Counted from the first letter of the stretch, positions 1-8,755 are shown. The stretch is 24,532 bases of DNA from Prevotellaceae bacterium UBA2852 (GCA_002350855.1 DEFM01000021.1:13921-38452), one strand, 5' to 3'. Made by a program: numbers and translations. The notes: generated from the sequence alone by a model not told the origin.

Positions 1-80
1 ACAGAATTTTTAGAACCTACCTTTATTCTAACTATCGAAGTTGAGCTGTTGCAAGACTTCTATTGAACAGATTTTTTTTT

Positions 81-1640
81 ATGTCAGAAAGAAAAGTTCG
101 TGTGCGCTTCGCACCAAGTCCAACCGGACCTCTTCATATCGGTGGCGTTCGCACAGCACTGTACAACTACCTCTTCGCACGTCAGCATGGCGGCGATTTT
201 ATTTTCCGTATTGAAGATACCGATTCCACCCGTTTTGTTCCGGGTGCAGAGGAATATATCATAGAAGCTTTCAAGTGGCTGGGTGTTGAATTTGACGAAG
301 GCGTTAGCTTCGGTGGAAATCACGGTCCTTATCGTCAGAGCGAGCGCAGGGATATATACAAGAAATATGTTCAGCAGTTGCTTGACGCCGGTAAGGCATA
401 CTATGCATTCGACACTCCAGAGGAGCTGGATGCCAAGCGTAATGAAATCGAGAACTTCCAGTACGATGCCCAGACACGTTTGCAGATGCGCAATTCTCTG
501 AGCATGGATGAGGCTGAAGTAAAGCGTCTGATTGCTGAAGGTGCACAATATGTGGTACGTTTCAAGATTGAACCTGGACGTGATGTACATGTTGATGACA
601 TCATCCGTGGGGATGTAAGCATCAATAGTTCTGTGCTGGATGACAAGGTGCTCTACAAGAGTGCTGACGAACTGCCTACATATCACCTCGCCAATATCGT
701 TGACGACCATCTCATGGAAGTGACCCATGTGATTCGCGGTGAAGAGTGGTTGCCAAGCGCTCCGCTTCACGTGCTGCTTTACGAAGCATTCGGATGGGCA
801 GACACTATGCCTCGTTTTGCTCACTTGCCACTGCTGCTCAAACCAGTGGGCAATGGCAAGTTGTCGAAGCGTGACGGTGACAAGTTCGGTTTCCCTGTAT
901 TCCCGCTCGAATGGCATGACCCTCAGACTGGTGCAGTAAGTGCAGGCTATCGTGAACAGGGCTATCTGCCAGAGGCTGTGGTTAATTTCCTTGCTCTTCT
1001 CGGATGGAATCCGGGAACAGACCAGGAGATTATGTCGATGGAAGAACTGATTAAGCAGTTCAACCTGTCGAAGTGCTCAAAGAACGGTGCCCGTTTCGAT
1101 TATGTGAAAGGTATATGGTTCAATCATCAGTATCTGCTGCAACGCCCTGCAACTGAATGGGTGCCTGAGTTCGACAAGATTCTTCGCGCTGAAGGCATCG
1201 AAAGCACTCCTGAGCGTGAGGCTGCCGTTGTGGAGATGATGAAGCAGAAAGTGATTGAATTCACTGACAAGGAAGGTAACAAGAAAAAACGTAATATCAG
1301 TTTCGTAAGCGACCTCTGGCCTCTGTGCAAGTTCTTCTTCGTTGCTCCTGAGACATACGACATGGAAGATAAGTTTGTGCGTAAGAACTGGAAAGAGACT
1401 ACCGCTCAGGAAATGGATGAACTTGCTGGTGTGCTGACTGCCATTGACAACTTCACAGTTGAGGAAATCAAGGATATGGTGGAGGCATGGTGCGAGACAA
1501 CAGGACGTAAGCCATGGAACGCATGGCGCGTCTGCCTGGTAGGTACCGGACAGGGTCCTGATATGTACGAACTTGCAGCATTCTTGGGCAAGGAAGAGAC
1601 AATTCGTCGTATGGATGCTGCGATTAAGAGTTTGATTTAA
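81..1640 (+). CDS. gltX: Glutamyl-tRNA synthetase
   Basis: Cytoplasmic class I aminoacyl-tRNA synthetase that charges tRNA-Glu with glutamate using ATP. The N-terminal Rossmann domain carries the HIGH-type motif (PTGPLHIGG, residues 14-22) and the KMSKS-type motif KLSKR (residues 260-264), followed by the helical anticodon-binding region to residue 519. Length is normal for the family. The frame is open further upstream, but the first ATG, at 81, gives the family-typical start [22 protein letters not shown] with nothing extra, so I place the start there after a run of nine T. The next gene, waaA, follows on the same strand after 65 nt. No convincing TAnnTTTG promoter is visible in the 80 bases upstream. 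Identity is certain from motifs. Whether this is a strict GluRS or a non-discriminating one cannot be told from sequence alone. Confidence 0.97.
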   Translation: MSERKVRVRFAPSPTGPLHIGGVRTALYNYLFARQHGGDFIFRIEDTDSTRFVPGAEEYIIEAFKWLGVEFDEGVSFGGNHGPYRQSERRDIYKKYVQQLLDAGKAYYAFDTPEELDAKRNEIENFQYDAQTRLQMRNSLSMDEAEVKRLIAEGAQYVVRFKIEPGRDVHVDDIIRGDVSINSSVLDDKVLYKSADELPTYHLANIVDDHLMEVTHVIRGEEWLPSAPLHVLLYEAFGWADTMPRFAHLPLLLKPVGNGKLSKRDGDKFGFPVFPLEWHDPQTGAVSAGYREQGYLPEAVVNFLALLGWNPGTDQEIMSMEELIKQFNLSKCSKNGARFDYVKGIWFNHQYLLQRPATEWVPEFDKILRAEGIESTPEREAAVVEMMKQKVIEFTDKEGNKKKRNISFVSDLWPLCKFFFVAPETYDMEDKFVRKNWKETTAQEMDELAGVLTAIDNFTVEEIKDMVEAWCETTGRKPWNAWRVCLVGTGQGPDMYELAAFLGKEETIRRMDAAIKSLI

Positions 1641-1705
1641 CGTGAAGAGTTTAGGGTGAAGTGATAGTACTTGAATAATAATCGTTAAATCGCAAAACAT
1701 TGTAA

Positions 1706-2938
1706 ATGTACAATATAATATTATATTTGTATTCTTTCGGTGCTTGGGTGCTGTCGTTTTTCGACAAGAAAGTCAAGAAAATGATTGAAGGACAGCGCCA
1801 GACAGCAGAGATACTGCAAAAGGGAATCCTGCCGCAGGATAGTGTGGTGTGGTTCCATGCCGCTTCTCTTGGCGAGTTTGAGCAGGGAAGACCTCTGATG
1901 GAACGTCTGCGTCGCGAGCATCCGGAATACAAGATCCTGCTTACTTTCTTCTCTCCCTCGGGATATGAGGTGCGTAAGAACTATGAAGGAGCGGATGTGA
2001 TATGCTATCTGCCGTTCGACACTCCAGGTCGTGCCCGCCGCTTCCTGAAGCTTGCTCATCCTGAGATTGCACTTTTCATTAAATACGAATTCTGGCAAAA
2101 CTATCTCACTCAAATGCACCATAGCGGTGTGCGTGCGTATAGCATCAGTAGTATTTTCCGCGAAAAGCAGCATTTCTTCCGCTTCGGAGGCAATCCAAAG
2201 CCTTTGCGACAGTTCAACCAACTGTTTGTGCAGAATGAGAAATCTAAGAATTTGCTTGCAACCGTAGGTGTCAACAATGTGACCATCGTAGGTGATACTC
2301 GTTTTGACCGTGTTATCGACATCTGTCGTCAGGCTGCAGATATTCCCGAAGTTGAGGCTTTCGTCAAGGATGGTTCGCCTGTGTTTATTTGCGGAAGCAG
2401 CTGGCAACCCGATGAAGAAATCTATATTCCGTATTTTGCAAGTCACAAGGATTGGAAACTTATCATTGCCCCGCATGTGGTAAGTGATGAGAATCTCAGC
2501 AGACTGGAACAATTGCTGAAGGATAATGGAATGGACTGCGTTCGTTATAGTAGTCTGACGGGTAAATCTTCGACTGCGGTAAATAGCAGAGTACTCGTGG
2601 TCGATTGTTACGGAAAACTGGCGTCAATCTATCGCTACGCCACAGTTGCAGCTGTAGGTGGCGGTTTCGGTGTAGGTATTCATAACGTGCCTGAGGCTGC
2701 AGTATATGGTGTTCCGGTATTGTTTGGTCCTAATAACAAGAAGTTCCGTGAGGCTCAAGCTCTTCTTCGTGAAGGTGGAGCAGTGGAATATACCGATGCT
2801 GCATCGTTTGCTCAGACCATGGATAAGTTTATTGCAGACAAAGACGCTCTTGCCAAGGCAGGACGCATAGCAGGAGACTACATCAGCAATAATGCCGGTG
2901 CATCAGATAAGTGCTATAAAGCGATATTTGCTGGTTAA
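1706..2938 (+). CDS. waaA: 3-deoxy-D-manno-octulosonic acid (Kdo) transferase
   Basis: GT-B fold glycosyltransferase (family GT30) that moves Kdo from CMP-Kdo to lipid A precursor, at the cytoplasmic face of the inner membrane. The 410-residue length fits. A hydrophobic N-terminal segment (residues 1-19) anchors the protein. The acceptor-domain motif FHAASLGEFEQGRP is at residues 50-63, with the conserved Glu57, and KYEFWQNYL follows. The C-terminal donor domain shows VGGGFGVGIHNVPEAAVYG and FGPNNKKFREA, typical of the family. The start at 1706 gives a normal N-terminus. The gene lies 65 nt after gltX in the same direction, and its TAA stop lies inside a TTAA shared with the convergent activase gene. 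No terminator separates the two convergent genes. Confidence 0.95.
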   Translation: MYNIILYLYSFGAWVLSFFDKKVKKMIEGQRQTAEILQKGILPQDSVVWFHAASLGEFEQGRPLMERLRREHPEYKILLTFFSPSGYEVRKNYEGADVICYLPFDTPGRARRFLKLAHPEIALFIKYEFWQNYLTQMHHSGVRAYSISSIFREKQHFFRFGGNPKPLRQFNQLFVQNEKSKNLLATVGVNNVTIVGDTRFDRVIDICRQAADIPEVEAFVKDGSPVFICGSSWQPDEEIYIPYFASHKDWKLIIAPHVVSDENLSRLEQLLKDNGMDCVRYSSLTGKSSTAVNSRVLVVDCYGKLASIYRYATVAAVGGGFGVGIHNVPEAAVYGVPVLFGPNNKKFREAQALLREGGAVEYTDAASFAQTMDKFIADKDALAKAGRIAGDYISNNAGASDKCYKAIFAG

Positions 2939-3855
2939 CCTCCGATAATGGTTTTGATTCCCTGAGCAGTAAACATGTCAGAGATATGATTAATGGTAAC
3001 TTCGGAAGGAGTTGCCATTTTTATGTTTTGTGGGTTGTAATGACTCCAGAAGCGTTGGTGCTTGTCCTTACCAACATCGTGGTAGGGTAGGAGATTGACT
3101 TGGAAGCCCCCTCCAATTTCCCCAAGGGGGAGAGATGAAATAAAGCGGACGCTTGCTGCTATGTTCTGTTCATCGGTATTTATTCCTTCGATGAGCGGAA
3201 TACGTATCCACATGGGTTTGTGGAGTGAAGCCAACAGACGGATGTTGTCGAGAATAAGTTCGTTGGGAACTCCTGTATATTTCTTGTGGATGGCGCTGTC
3301 CATGTGCTTGAGGTCAACAAGGAATAACTCGCACTCATTTACAACCTTCCTCAGTTGTTCGGAAGGAAGATGGAGAGTTGTGTCAACGGTGCGATGGAAT
3401 CCGCGATTGCCTAATTCCTGAAGTACGGCAAGTGCGTCGTCAATATGCATCAGTGGTTCACCTCCGCAGAGAGTGACACCACCTCCGCTGTTGGTCATGA
3501 TATCTCGCTCTTTCTCTATTTCAAACATCAGTTCCTCCATAGTCCAGTCTCTTCCGCAGAGTTCCAAGGCTGTGGTAGGACAGACTTCGGTACATTTCCC
3601 ACATTGAACGCAATGATTACCCTCTACAGGCTTTATGCCGTCGCTGGTGAGTTGGATAGCACCATTGGGACATGCTGCAACACAGCTGCTGCAACCGATA
3701 CATTTCGATTTCTTATATAGTTTCTGCGGGTGTTCACTCCAAGACTCCGGATTATGACACCACACACAGCGCAACGGACAGCCCTTGAAGAAGATCGTTG
3801 TACGAATTCCAGGGCCATCGTTAATACTATATCGTTTTATGTCGAAAAGGGTCAT
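2935..3855 (-). CDS. Glycyl-radical enzyme activase (radical SAM), probable HypD activase
   Basis: Radical SAM enzyme that installs the glycyl radical on a partner enzyme, using S-adenosylmethionine and a reduced [4Fe-4S] cluster. The radical SAM cluster motif is C26xxxC30xxC33 (KGCPLRCVWC). Two ferredoxin-type motifs follow, C52xxC55xxC58xxxC62 and C82xxC85xxC88xxxC92, an insert found in activases of non-pyruvate-formate-lyase glycyl radical enzymes and absent from PflA. The SAM-binding GGEP is at residues 131-134. The only glycyl radical enzyme in the window is the HypD-like protein at 18218-20578, so it is the inferred client, although about 14 kb away. The gene follows sufS by 13 nt and is likely the last gene of the suf transcript. 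Oddity: residues about 241-251 (SLPLGEIGGGF) are encoded by a palindromic repeat and look like an insert in a loop before the conserved NLLPYH. The activase call is firm; the HypD pairing is inference. Confidence 0.9.
   Translation of the reverse strand: MTLFDIKRYSINDGPGIRTTIFFKGCPLRCVWCHNPESWSEHPQKLYKKSKCIGCSSCVAACPNGAIQLTSDGIKPVEGNHCVQCGKCTEVCPTTALELCGRDWTMEELMFEIEKERDIMTNSGGGVTLCGGEPLMHIDDALAVLQELGNRGFHRTVDTTLHLPSEQLRKVVNECELFLVDLKHMDSAIHKKYTGVPNELILDNIRLLASLHKPMWIRIPLIEGINTDEQNIAASVRFISSLPLGEIGGGFQVNLLPYHDVGKDKHQRFWSHYNPQNIKMATPSEVTINHISDMFTAQGIKTIIGG
3104..3134. repeat. C/G-rich palindromic element, copy A, in frame inside the activase gene
   Basis: The + strand reads AAGCCCCCTCC, a short spacer, then TCCCC-AA-GGGGA, giving a 5-bp stem with a minimal loop. 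Copies with the same core lie in sufS (4106-4140), between sufC and sufB (7189-7240) and between infB and nusA (12296-12350). Here it is read in the minus-strand frame as SLPLGEIGGGF, residues 241-251 of the activase. Other activases, from memory, go almost directly from the SLP turn to a NLLPYH-type strand, so about seven residues appear to be added without breaking the frame. Confidence 0.75.
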
Positions 3856-3868
3856 TGTAGTGGGTCTG

Positions 3869-5113
3869 TTATTTCAGCATAGTGATGACGCGTTTGAGAC
3901 CGCTGGCGAGAGTGTCGATATCCTCTTTGGTGTTGTAGAATGCGAGGGATGCACGTACGGTTCCTTCAACACCGAGACGGTGCATCAGTGGTTCGGCACA
4001 GTGGTGACCTGTGCGAACAGCAATGCCGAGGCGGTCAAGCAGTGTGCCAATGTCAAGATGGTGGACGCCGTTCACATTAAAGGAGAGAAGTCCTGTCCCC
4101 ATAGGAAGCCCCCCCCCAACTCTACCAAGGGAGGGAGTTGTTACTGACATCGGATTATAGATGTTGATATCCTCAATTTGACTTAACTGCAGGAAGGCGT
4201 ATAGTCCGAGTTCGTGTTCGTAGGCTGCGATGTTGTCCATACCGATGGCAGAGACGTAGTCAAGGGCAACTGCCAGTGCGTGACTGCCTACATAATCAGG
4301 AGTTCCTGCTTCAAACTTGTAAGGCAGTGAGTTGTATGTGGTGTGTTCGAAACTGACTTTATTTATCATTTCGCCTCCACCCTGATATGGCGGCATCTGA
4401 TCAAGATACTTCTCTTTACCGTAGAGAACACCGATGCCTGTAGGTCCGTAGATCTTGTGTCCGCTGAATGCAAAGAAATCGCAGTCGAGCGCCTGCACGT
4501 CTATGGCGATGTGGGGAGTAGACTGTGCTCCGTCAATAAGGACAGGGATGTTATGTGAATGTGCTTTCTCAATGATTCTCTTAACAGGATTGACTGTGCC
4601 GAGCACATTGCTCATGTGAGTGACGCATACGAGACGTGTATGCTCATTCAGCAGTGCGACATAGGCTTCAAGGTCGAGGGTGTAGTCATCGAGCATAGGG
4701 ATAACGCGAAGGGTCATTCCCTTGCGCTCACAGAGCATCTGCCAGGGCACGATGTTGCTGTGGTGCTCCATCGTCGAGACTACGATTTCGTCACCTTCCT
4801 TGCAGAACGCCTCTCCGAAACTGAACGCCAACAGGTTGATGCTCTCGGTAGTGCCGCGGGTGAAGACTATCTCGTTGGTGCTTCCTGCATTGATAAACTT
4901 ACGTACAGTCTCACGAGCCTGTTCATGCAGGTCTGTAGCCTGCTGGGAGAGGAAATGCACACCACGGTGAACATTAGCGTTCACGTTGTTGTATTCCTCG
5001 CTGATGGCTTCGACCACACAACGCGGCTTCTGGGTGGTAGCTGCATTGTCGAGGTAAACCAGTGGCTTGCCGTAGACGGAACGGGAGAGGATGGGGAAAT
5101 CCGATCTATTCAT
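3869..5113 (-). CDS. sufS: SufS cysteine desulfurase
   Basis: Type II PLP-dependent cysteine desulfurase that removes sulfur from L-cysteine as a persulfide for the SufBCD Fe-S scaffold. Motifs are the MEHHSN histidine region (residues 115-120), the PLP lysine in SGHK (Lys220) and the catalytic cysteine in RTGHHC (Cys372). Length is 414 residues, slightly above the usual ~405. The excess maps to an insert at residues about 325-337 (TTPSLGRVGGGLP) encoded by a palindromic repeat, between the INIYNP strand and the LLSFNV strand of the C-terminal domain. The start ATG overlaps the sufD stop by one base, implying translational coupling. Oddity: the insert contains an uninterrupted run of nine C on the + strand (nine G in the mRNA) at 4109-4117, a possible slippage site. 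No sufE or sufU is visible in the window. Confidence 0.96.
   Translation of the reverse strand: MNRSDFPILSRSVYGKPLVYLDNAATTQKPRCVVEAISEEYNNVNANVHRGVHFLSQQATDLHEQARETVRKFINAGSTNEIVFTRGTTESINLLAFSFGEAFCKEGDEIVVSTMEHHSNIVPWQMLCERKGMTLRVIPMLDDYTLDLEAYVALLNEHTRLVCVTHMSNVLGTVNPVKRIIEKAHSHNIPVLIDGAQSTPHIAIDVQALDCDFFAFSGHKIYGPTGIGVLYGKEKYLDQMPPYQGGGEMINKVSFEHTTYNSLPYKFEAGTPDYVGSHALAVALDYVSAIGMDNIAAYEHELGLYAFLQLSQIEDINIYNPMSVTTPSLGRVGGGLPMGTGLLSFNVNGVHHLDIGTLLDRLGIAVRTGHHCAEPLMHRLGVEGTVRASLAFYNTKEDIDTLASGLKRVITMLK
4106..4140. repeat. C/G-rich palindromic element, copy B, in frame inside sufS
   Basis: The + strand begins AAG followed by nine C (4109-4117) and contains a 6-bp inverted repeat, CAACTC (4117-4122) with GAGTTG (4135-4140), around a TACCAAGGG core. 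It matches copy A in layout (AAGCCCCC, spacer, CCAAGGG). On the minus strand it is read as TTPSLGRVGGGLP in SufS, an insert absent from SufS proteins I can recall. Two copies in different genes both producing a LG-x-x-GGG peptide argue that the element is the source of the extra residues. Confidence 0.75.
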
Positions 5114-6435
5114 TATTTACACATTGCACATCCTGTGCATTTATTGAGTTCACCACGGAAACGTTTTTCTACCAAGTAGTGAAGACGTTCACGCAGTGGC
5201 TGAAGTTGAATTTCATCTATAACTTGTCCTACGAATGCGAACTTGAGCAGCATACGTGCTTCACTTTCGCTGATACCGCGCTGACGCATGTAGAAGAGTG
5301 CGATGTCATCGAGTTTGCCAACTGTAGAACCATGAGAACACTTGACATCATCGGCATAAATCTCAAGCATGGGCTGGGTGTAAATGCGGGCATCGTTGCT
5401 GGCGCAGAGATTGGCGTTGGTTTCCTGCGACACTGTATGCTGAGCATCTGGACGTACCAGCACACGACCTGCGAAAGCACCTACAGCACTGTCGTCAGCC
5501 ACATATTTATATAGTTCGCGTGAAGTACAGTTTGGCACACGGTGATCAATCAGGGTGTTGTTGTCAACATGCTGATTCTTGTCGGCTATTACACAACCGT
5601 TGAGGGTTATCTCAGAGTGTTCACCTTGAAGGGCAACGTCAGTTGTGTTGCGTGTGAGTCCGTTGAAGAGGGTTATGTTATTGTGCGAAACCACACAGTC
5701 ACGACCTACCTGCATGTGAACATCTGAGAAACGTTTGCAAGCGGTGTGTGTCTCTTCCATTTCGTACATGTCAAGACGGGAGTTGTCTGCACAGAAAATC
5801 TCCACAACCTGCGATGACAGGAACGACACATTGTCCATGGCATGGTCGCAGAACAGTAGCGATGCTTCCGCTCCTTCTTCCAATACAATCAGTATGCGGC
5901 GGCAAACCATAAGGTCAACGTTGGAACGAAGAATGTTCACTACCTGCAGTGTTCGCTCCATGCGCTGATGCTTGGGCACATAAACCAGAAGTCCGTCCTG
6001 TGCGAACATCGTGTTGAGTGCAGCCACGGTGTCGTCAGCACCGGCAAAACTCTTATTATAATATTGTGTAAGGATGTCTGGGTATTTCTCCGCTGCTTCC
6101 TTGAAAGAGCAAACGAAAGGTATGGGACGTTCGAAGAGTGGCTGGTCGTTAATAACGTAAACGAGGTTTGTAGATAAGTTCGGAACATCGCACTTGAATA
6201 CGTCACGAGGATTGACATCGAACTTCTTTCTTGCCAGGTTTACACCATAGTCAGGCGCAAACGCCGCAGCCACGTCGGTGTAGCGGTAGCGTTCGACCTT
6301 TAGAGTAGGGAAGCCTTGCGCAGAGAGAGCCTCGAATGCAGCGTCACGAACGACATTCATTGGCTGAGGGCTGTGCTGGCAGATAAGTTCGCGCAGCTCT
6401 TTGTATAAGTCTATGTATTGCTGGGCATTATTCAT
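5113..6435 (-). CDS. sufD: SufD, Fe-S cluster assembly scaffold subunit
   Basis: Right-handed beta-helix protein that pairs with SufB and SufC in the SufBC2D Fe-S assembly complex in the cytoplasm. The C-terminal core has the conserved KCSHGSTVGKLD, where His368 matches the functionally important His of E. coli SufD, followed by the family tail LFYMRQRGISESEARMLLKFAF. Length 440 is within the family range. The ATG overlaps the 3' end of sufC by 8 nt and its stop overlaps the sufS start by 1 nt, so sufC-sufD-sufS are tightly coupled. Oddity: the extreme C-terminus ends CTGCAMCK, giving C433xxC436xxC439, a cysteine cluster beyond the recognised core that could bind metal or a cluster. The start could be one of several, but MNNAQQYIDLYKELRE looks natural. 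Confidence 0.95.
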   Translation of the reverse strand: MNNAQQYIDLYKELRELICQHSPQPMNVVRDAAFEALSAQGFPTLKVERYRYTDVAAAFAPDYGVNLARKKFDVNPRDVFKCDVPNLSTNLVYVINDQPLFERPIPFVCSFKEAAEKYPDILTQYYNKSFAGADDTVAALNTMFAQDGLLVYVPKHQRMERTLQVVNILRSNVDLMVCRRILIVLEEGAEASLLFCDHAMDNVSFLSSQVVEIFCADNSRLDMYEMEETHTACKRFSDVHMQVGRDCVVSHNNITLFNGLTRNTTDVALQGEHSEITLNGCVIADKNQHVDNNTLIDHRVPNCTSRELYKYVADDSAVGAFAGRVLVRPDAQHTVSQETNANLCASNDARIYTQPMLEIYADDVKCSHGSTVGKLDDIALFYMRQRGISESEARMLLKFAFVGQVIDEIQLQPLRERLHYLVEKRFRGELNKCTGCAMCK

Positions 6436-7183
6436 GAGCGGTCTCTTCCTTTATCCAGTCAAAGCCTTTGTCTTCAATCAGCTGTGCCAGTTCAGGACCA
6501 GCGGTTTTCACGATTTTGCCGTCAAGCAGGACATGAACCACGTCAGGACGGATATAATCAAGCAGACGCTGGTAGTGAGTGATGACGAGTGCCGAAGTCT
6601 TCTCGGTGCGCAACTTGTTGAAACCTTCGGCTACAATGCGCAAGGCGTCAACGTCAAGACCAGAGTCTGTCTCGTCGAGTATGCAGAATGTAGGTTCGAG
6701 CATTGCCATCTGGAAAATCTCGTTGCGCTTCTTCTCTCCACCGCTGAATCCTTCGTTCACACTACGGTTAACGAGTTTGCTGTCAATCTCCACCAGTTTA
6801 CGCTTTTCACGCATCAGTTTCAGGAATTCGGTAGATTTCAACGGCTCACGACCCATAGCTGCATAACGTGCATTTACTGCTGCACGCATGAAGTTGTTCA
6901 TCGAAACACCTGGTATTTCGATTGGTTGCTGGAACGACATGAAAATTCCGGCATGAGCACGCTCCTCAGTCTTCATGGCGAGGAGGTCCTGCCCGTTGAA
7001 GGTTATACTGCCTTCAGTCACTTCGTATGCAGGATGTCCGACAATCACGTTGGAGAGTGTGCTCTTACCTGCACCGTTTGTTCCCATGAGAGCATGAATC
7101 TCACCATCTCGAATGGTGAGGTCTACACCTTTTAATATTTCTTTTCCAGCTACAGTTGCATGGAGATTATGTATTTCTAACAT
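6428..7183 (-). CDS. sufC: SufC, ABC-type ATPase of Fe-S assembly
   Basis: Soluble ABC ATPase that drives conformational change in the SufBC2D scaffold. From the ATG at 7183 (MLEIHNLHATVAGKEIL) the protein is 251 residues, the normal size. Walker A is GTNGAGKS (residues 34-41), the Q-loop is SFQQP (83-87), the signature is FSGGEKKR (146-153), Walker B with D-loop is ILDETDSGLD (168-177) and the H-loop is ITHYQR (201-206). The reading frame is open for nine more codons upstream, but those lie in the palindromic repeat that starts right behind this ATG, so I reject the longer start. The sufB gene lies 114 nt upstream, and the gap is filled largely by that repeat. Confidence 0.97.
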   Translation of the reverse strand: MLEIHNLHATVAGKEILKGVDLTIRDGEIHALMGTNGAGKSTLSNVIVGHPAYEVTEGSITFNGQDLLAMKTEERAHAGIFMSFQQPIEIPGVSMNNFMRAAVNARYAAMGREPLKSTEFLKLMREKRKLVEIDSKLVNRSVNEGFSGGEKKRNEIFQMAMLEPTFCILDETDSGLDVDALRIVAEGFNKLRTEKTSALVITHYQRLLDYIRPDVVHVLLDGKIVKTAGPELAQLIEDKGFDWIKEETAHE

Positions 7184-7188
7184 AAAAA

Positions 7189-7240
7189 GACCCCTCCCCC
7201 GCCTCCCCAAGGGGAGGAGTAGAATGTTTGAGGGGGAATT
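7189..7240. repeat. C/G-rich palindromic element, copy C, between sufB and sufC
   Basis: This is a two-stem element. The inner arm CCTCCCC (7202-7208) pairs with GGGGAGG (7211-7217). The outer arm CCCCT (7191-7195) can pair with AGGGG (7231-7235). It starts AAAAGACCCC and ends AGGGGGAATT. Copy D between infB and nusA has the same start, end and stem layout with different internal bases. It sits 5 nt behind the sufC start codon, so in the mRNA it forms a hairpin just upstream of sufC and could lower sufC translation or stop polymerase partly. Confidence 0.8.
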
Positions 7241-7297
7241 CTTCTACTATTATGATTAATATAGTTTTTTCGTTATTTCGACAACTTGAAAAATGGC

Positions 7298-8755
7298 CTA
7301 TCCTACAGTTCCTTCGAGGCTTACGCTTAAGAGCTTCTGTGCTTCAACGGCAAATTCCATCGGAAGTTTGTTGAGCACGTCCTTGGCGTAGCCGTTGACA
7401 ATGAGTCCTACAGCTTCCTCGGTTGGAATACCACGTTGGTTGCAGTATAGCAACTGGTCTTCACTGATCTTCGACGTAGTGGCTTCGTGTTCTACCGTTG
7501 CTGAGTTGTTGTGCACATCCATGTATGGGAAAGTGTGCGCTCCGCATTTGTCTCCGAGCAAAAGTGAGTCGCAAGATGAGTAGTTTCGTGCACCCTCGGC
7601 GTTTTTGCTCACTTTCACCAGACCGCGGTAGGAGTTCTGTGAGTGTCCTGCCGATATGCCTTTGGAAATGATGGTTGAACGTGTGTTACGTCCCTGGTGA
7701 ATCATCTTGGTACCGGTATCAGCCTGCTGATGGTTATTGGTAACAGCGACGCTGTAGAATTCTGCCACGCTATTGTCACCGGTGAGAACACATGACGGGT
7801 ATTTCCATGTGATTGCACTTCCTGTCTCGACTTGTGTCCACGAGAGTTTGCTGTTGGCTCCACGCAGGTGTCCTCGCTTGGTGACGAGATTGAGTACGCC
7901 TCCGCGTCCTTCGCTGTCACCAGGATACCAGTTCTGTACGGTCGAGTATTTCACCTCGGCATTGTCCATAACTACAATCTCAACGATAGCGGCGTGGAGC
8001 TGGTTTTCGTCGCGCATAGGTGCTGTGCATCCTTCAAGGTATGACACATAGCTGTCGCTGTCGCATACGATGAGTGTGCGTTCGAACTGTCCTGTACCCT
8101 TGGCGTTGATGCGGAAATATGTGGAGAGTTCCATAGGACAGCGTGTGTTCTTGGGAATATATACGAAAGAACCGTCGGAGAATACAGCCGAGTTGAGTGC
8201 GGCAAAGTAGTTGTCGCGGTAGGGGACAACCGAACCGAGATACTGGCGGACGAGGTCGGGATATTGGCGAACAGCCTCGCTGATGCTGCAGAAGATGATA
8301 TTCTTTTCTGCAAGACGTTCCTTGAACGTGGTCTTCACAGAAACCGAGTCCATGACTGCATCGACTGCGGTTCCGCTGAGAGCAAGACGTTCTTCGAGGG
8401 GGATACCGAGCTTGTCGAATGTCTTCATGAGTTCAGGATCAATTTCGTCAACCGTCTTCGGACCGTCTTTCTTGGCGGTAGGGTCGGCATAGTATGAGAT
8501 TGCCTGATAGTCTATCGGAGGCATCTGAAGGTGTCCCCAAGTCGGTTGCTCAAGGGTCTGCCAGTAGCGGAATGCCTTGAGACGGAATTCAAGCAGCCAT
8601 TCCGGCTCTTCTTTCTTCCTGGAGATCAGGCGAACTACGTCTTCATTGAGCCCTCGTTCGATTATATCTGTATGTATGTCGGTAGTGAAGCCGAATTTGT
8701 ATTTCTCTTCAGCCACACGACGGACAAATTCATTATTCTCGTTGTTTGTCTGCAT
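7298..8755 (-). CDS. sufB: SufB, Fe-S cluster assembly scaffold subunit
   Basis: Core scaffold of the SufBC2D complex, which receives persulfide sulfur and iron to build a cluster. Length 485 matches the family. The diagnostic block [16 protein letters not shown] contains Cys404, equivalent to the essential Cys405 region of E. coli SufB, and [17 protein letters not shown] and [16 protein letters not shown] are further family blocks. The start [23 protein letters not shown] is family-typical. It follows cvpA by 13 nt, so it is probably read from the rimP-nusA-infB-cvpA transcript, and a 114-nt gap with a palindromic repeat separates it from sufC. Unlike many suf loci, no SufA or IscR/SufR-type regulator is adjacent. 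Confidence 0.97.
   Translation of the reverse strand: MQTNNENNEFVRRVAEEKYKFGFTTDIHTDIIERGLNEDVVRLISRKKEEPEWLLEFRLKAFRYWQTLEQPTWGHLQMPPIDYQAISYYADPTAKKDGPKTVDEIDPELMKTFDKLGIPLEERLALSGTAVDAVMDSVSVKTTFKERLAEKNIIFCSISEAVRQYPDLVRQYLGSVVPYRDNYFAALNSAVFSDGSFVYIPKNTRCPMELSTYFRINAKGTGQFERTLIVCDSDSYVSYLEGCTAPMRDENQLHAAIVEIVVMDNAEVKYSTVQNWYPGDSEGRGGVLNLVTKRGHLRGANSKLSWTQVETGSAITWKYPSCVLTGDNSVAEFYSVAVTNNHQQADTGTKMIHQGRNTRSTIISKGISAGHSQNSYRGLVKVSKNAEGARNYSSCDSLLLGDKCGAHTFPYMDVHNNSATVEHEATTSKISEDQLLYCNQRGIPTEEAVGLIVNGYAKDVLNKLPMEFAVEAQKLLSVSLEGTVG

Noticed and set aside
102..114. GTGCG-CTT-CGCAC hairpin at the start of gltX
   Set aside because: It is a neat 5-bp stem, but its bases are fully explained by conserved codons (VRFAPSPTG). 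I treat it as chance.
84..917. 277-codon minus-strand open frame opposite gltX
   Set aside because: It is the shadow of a strongly coding gene. The translation has no recognisable motifs and gltX is certain.
7184..7210. Longer SufC start adding MGRRGRGLF
   Set aside because: These codons belong to the palindromic repeat. SufC proteins normally start at MLEI-type sequences, matching ATG 7183.
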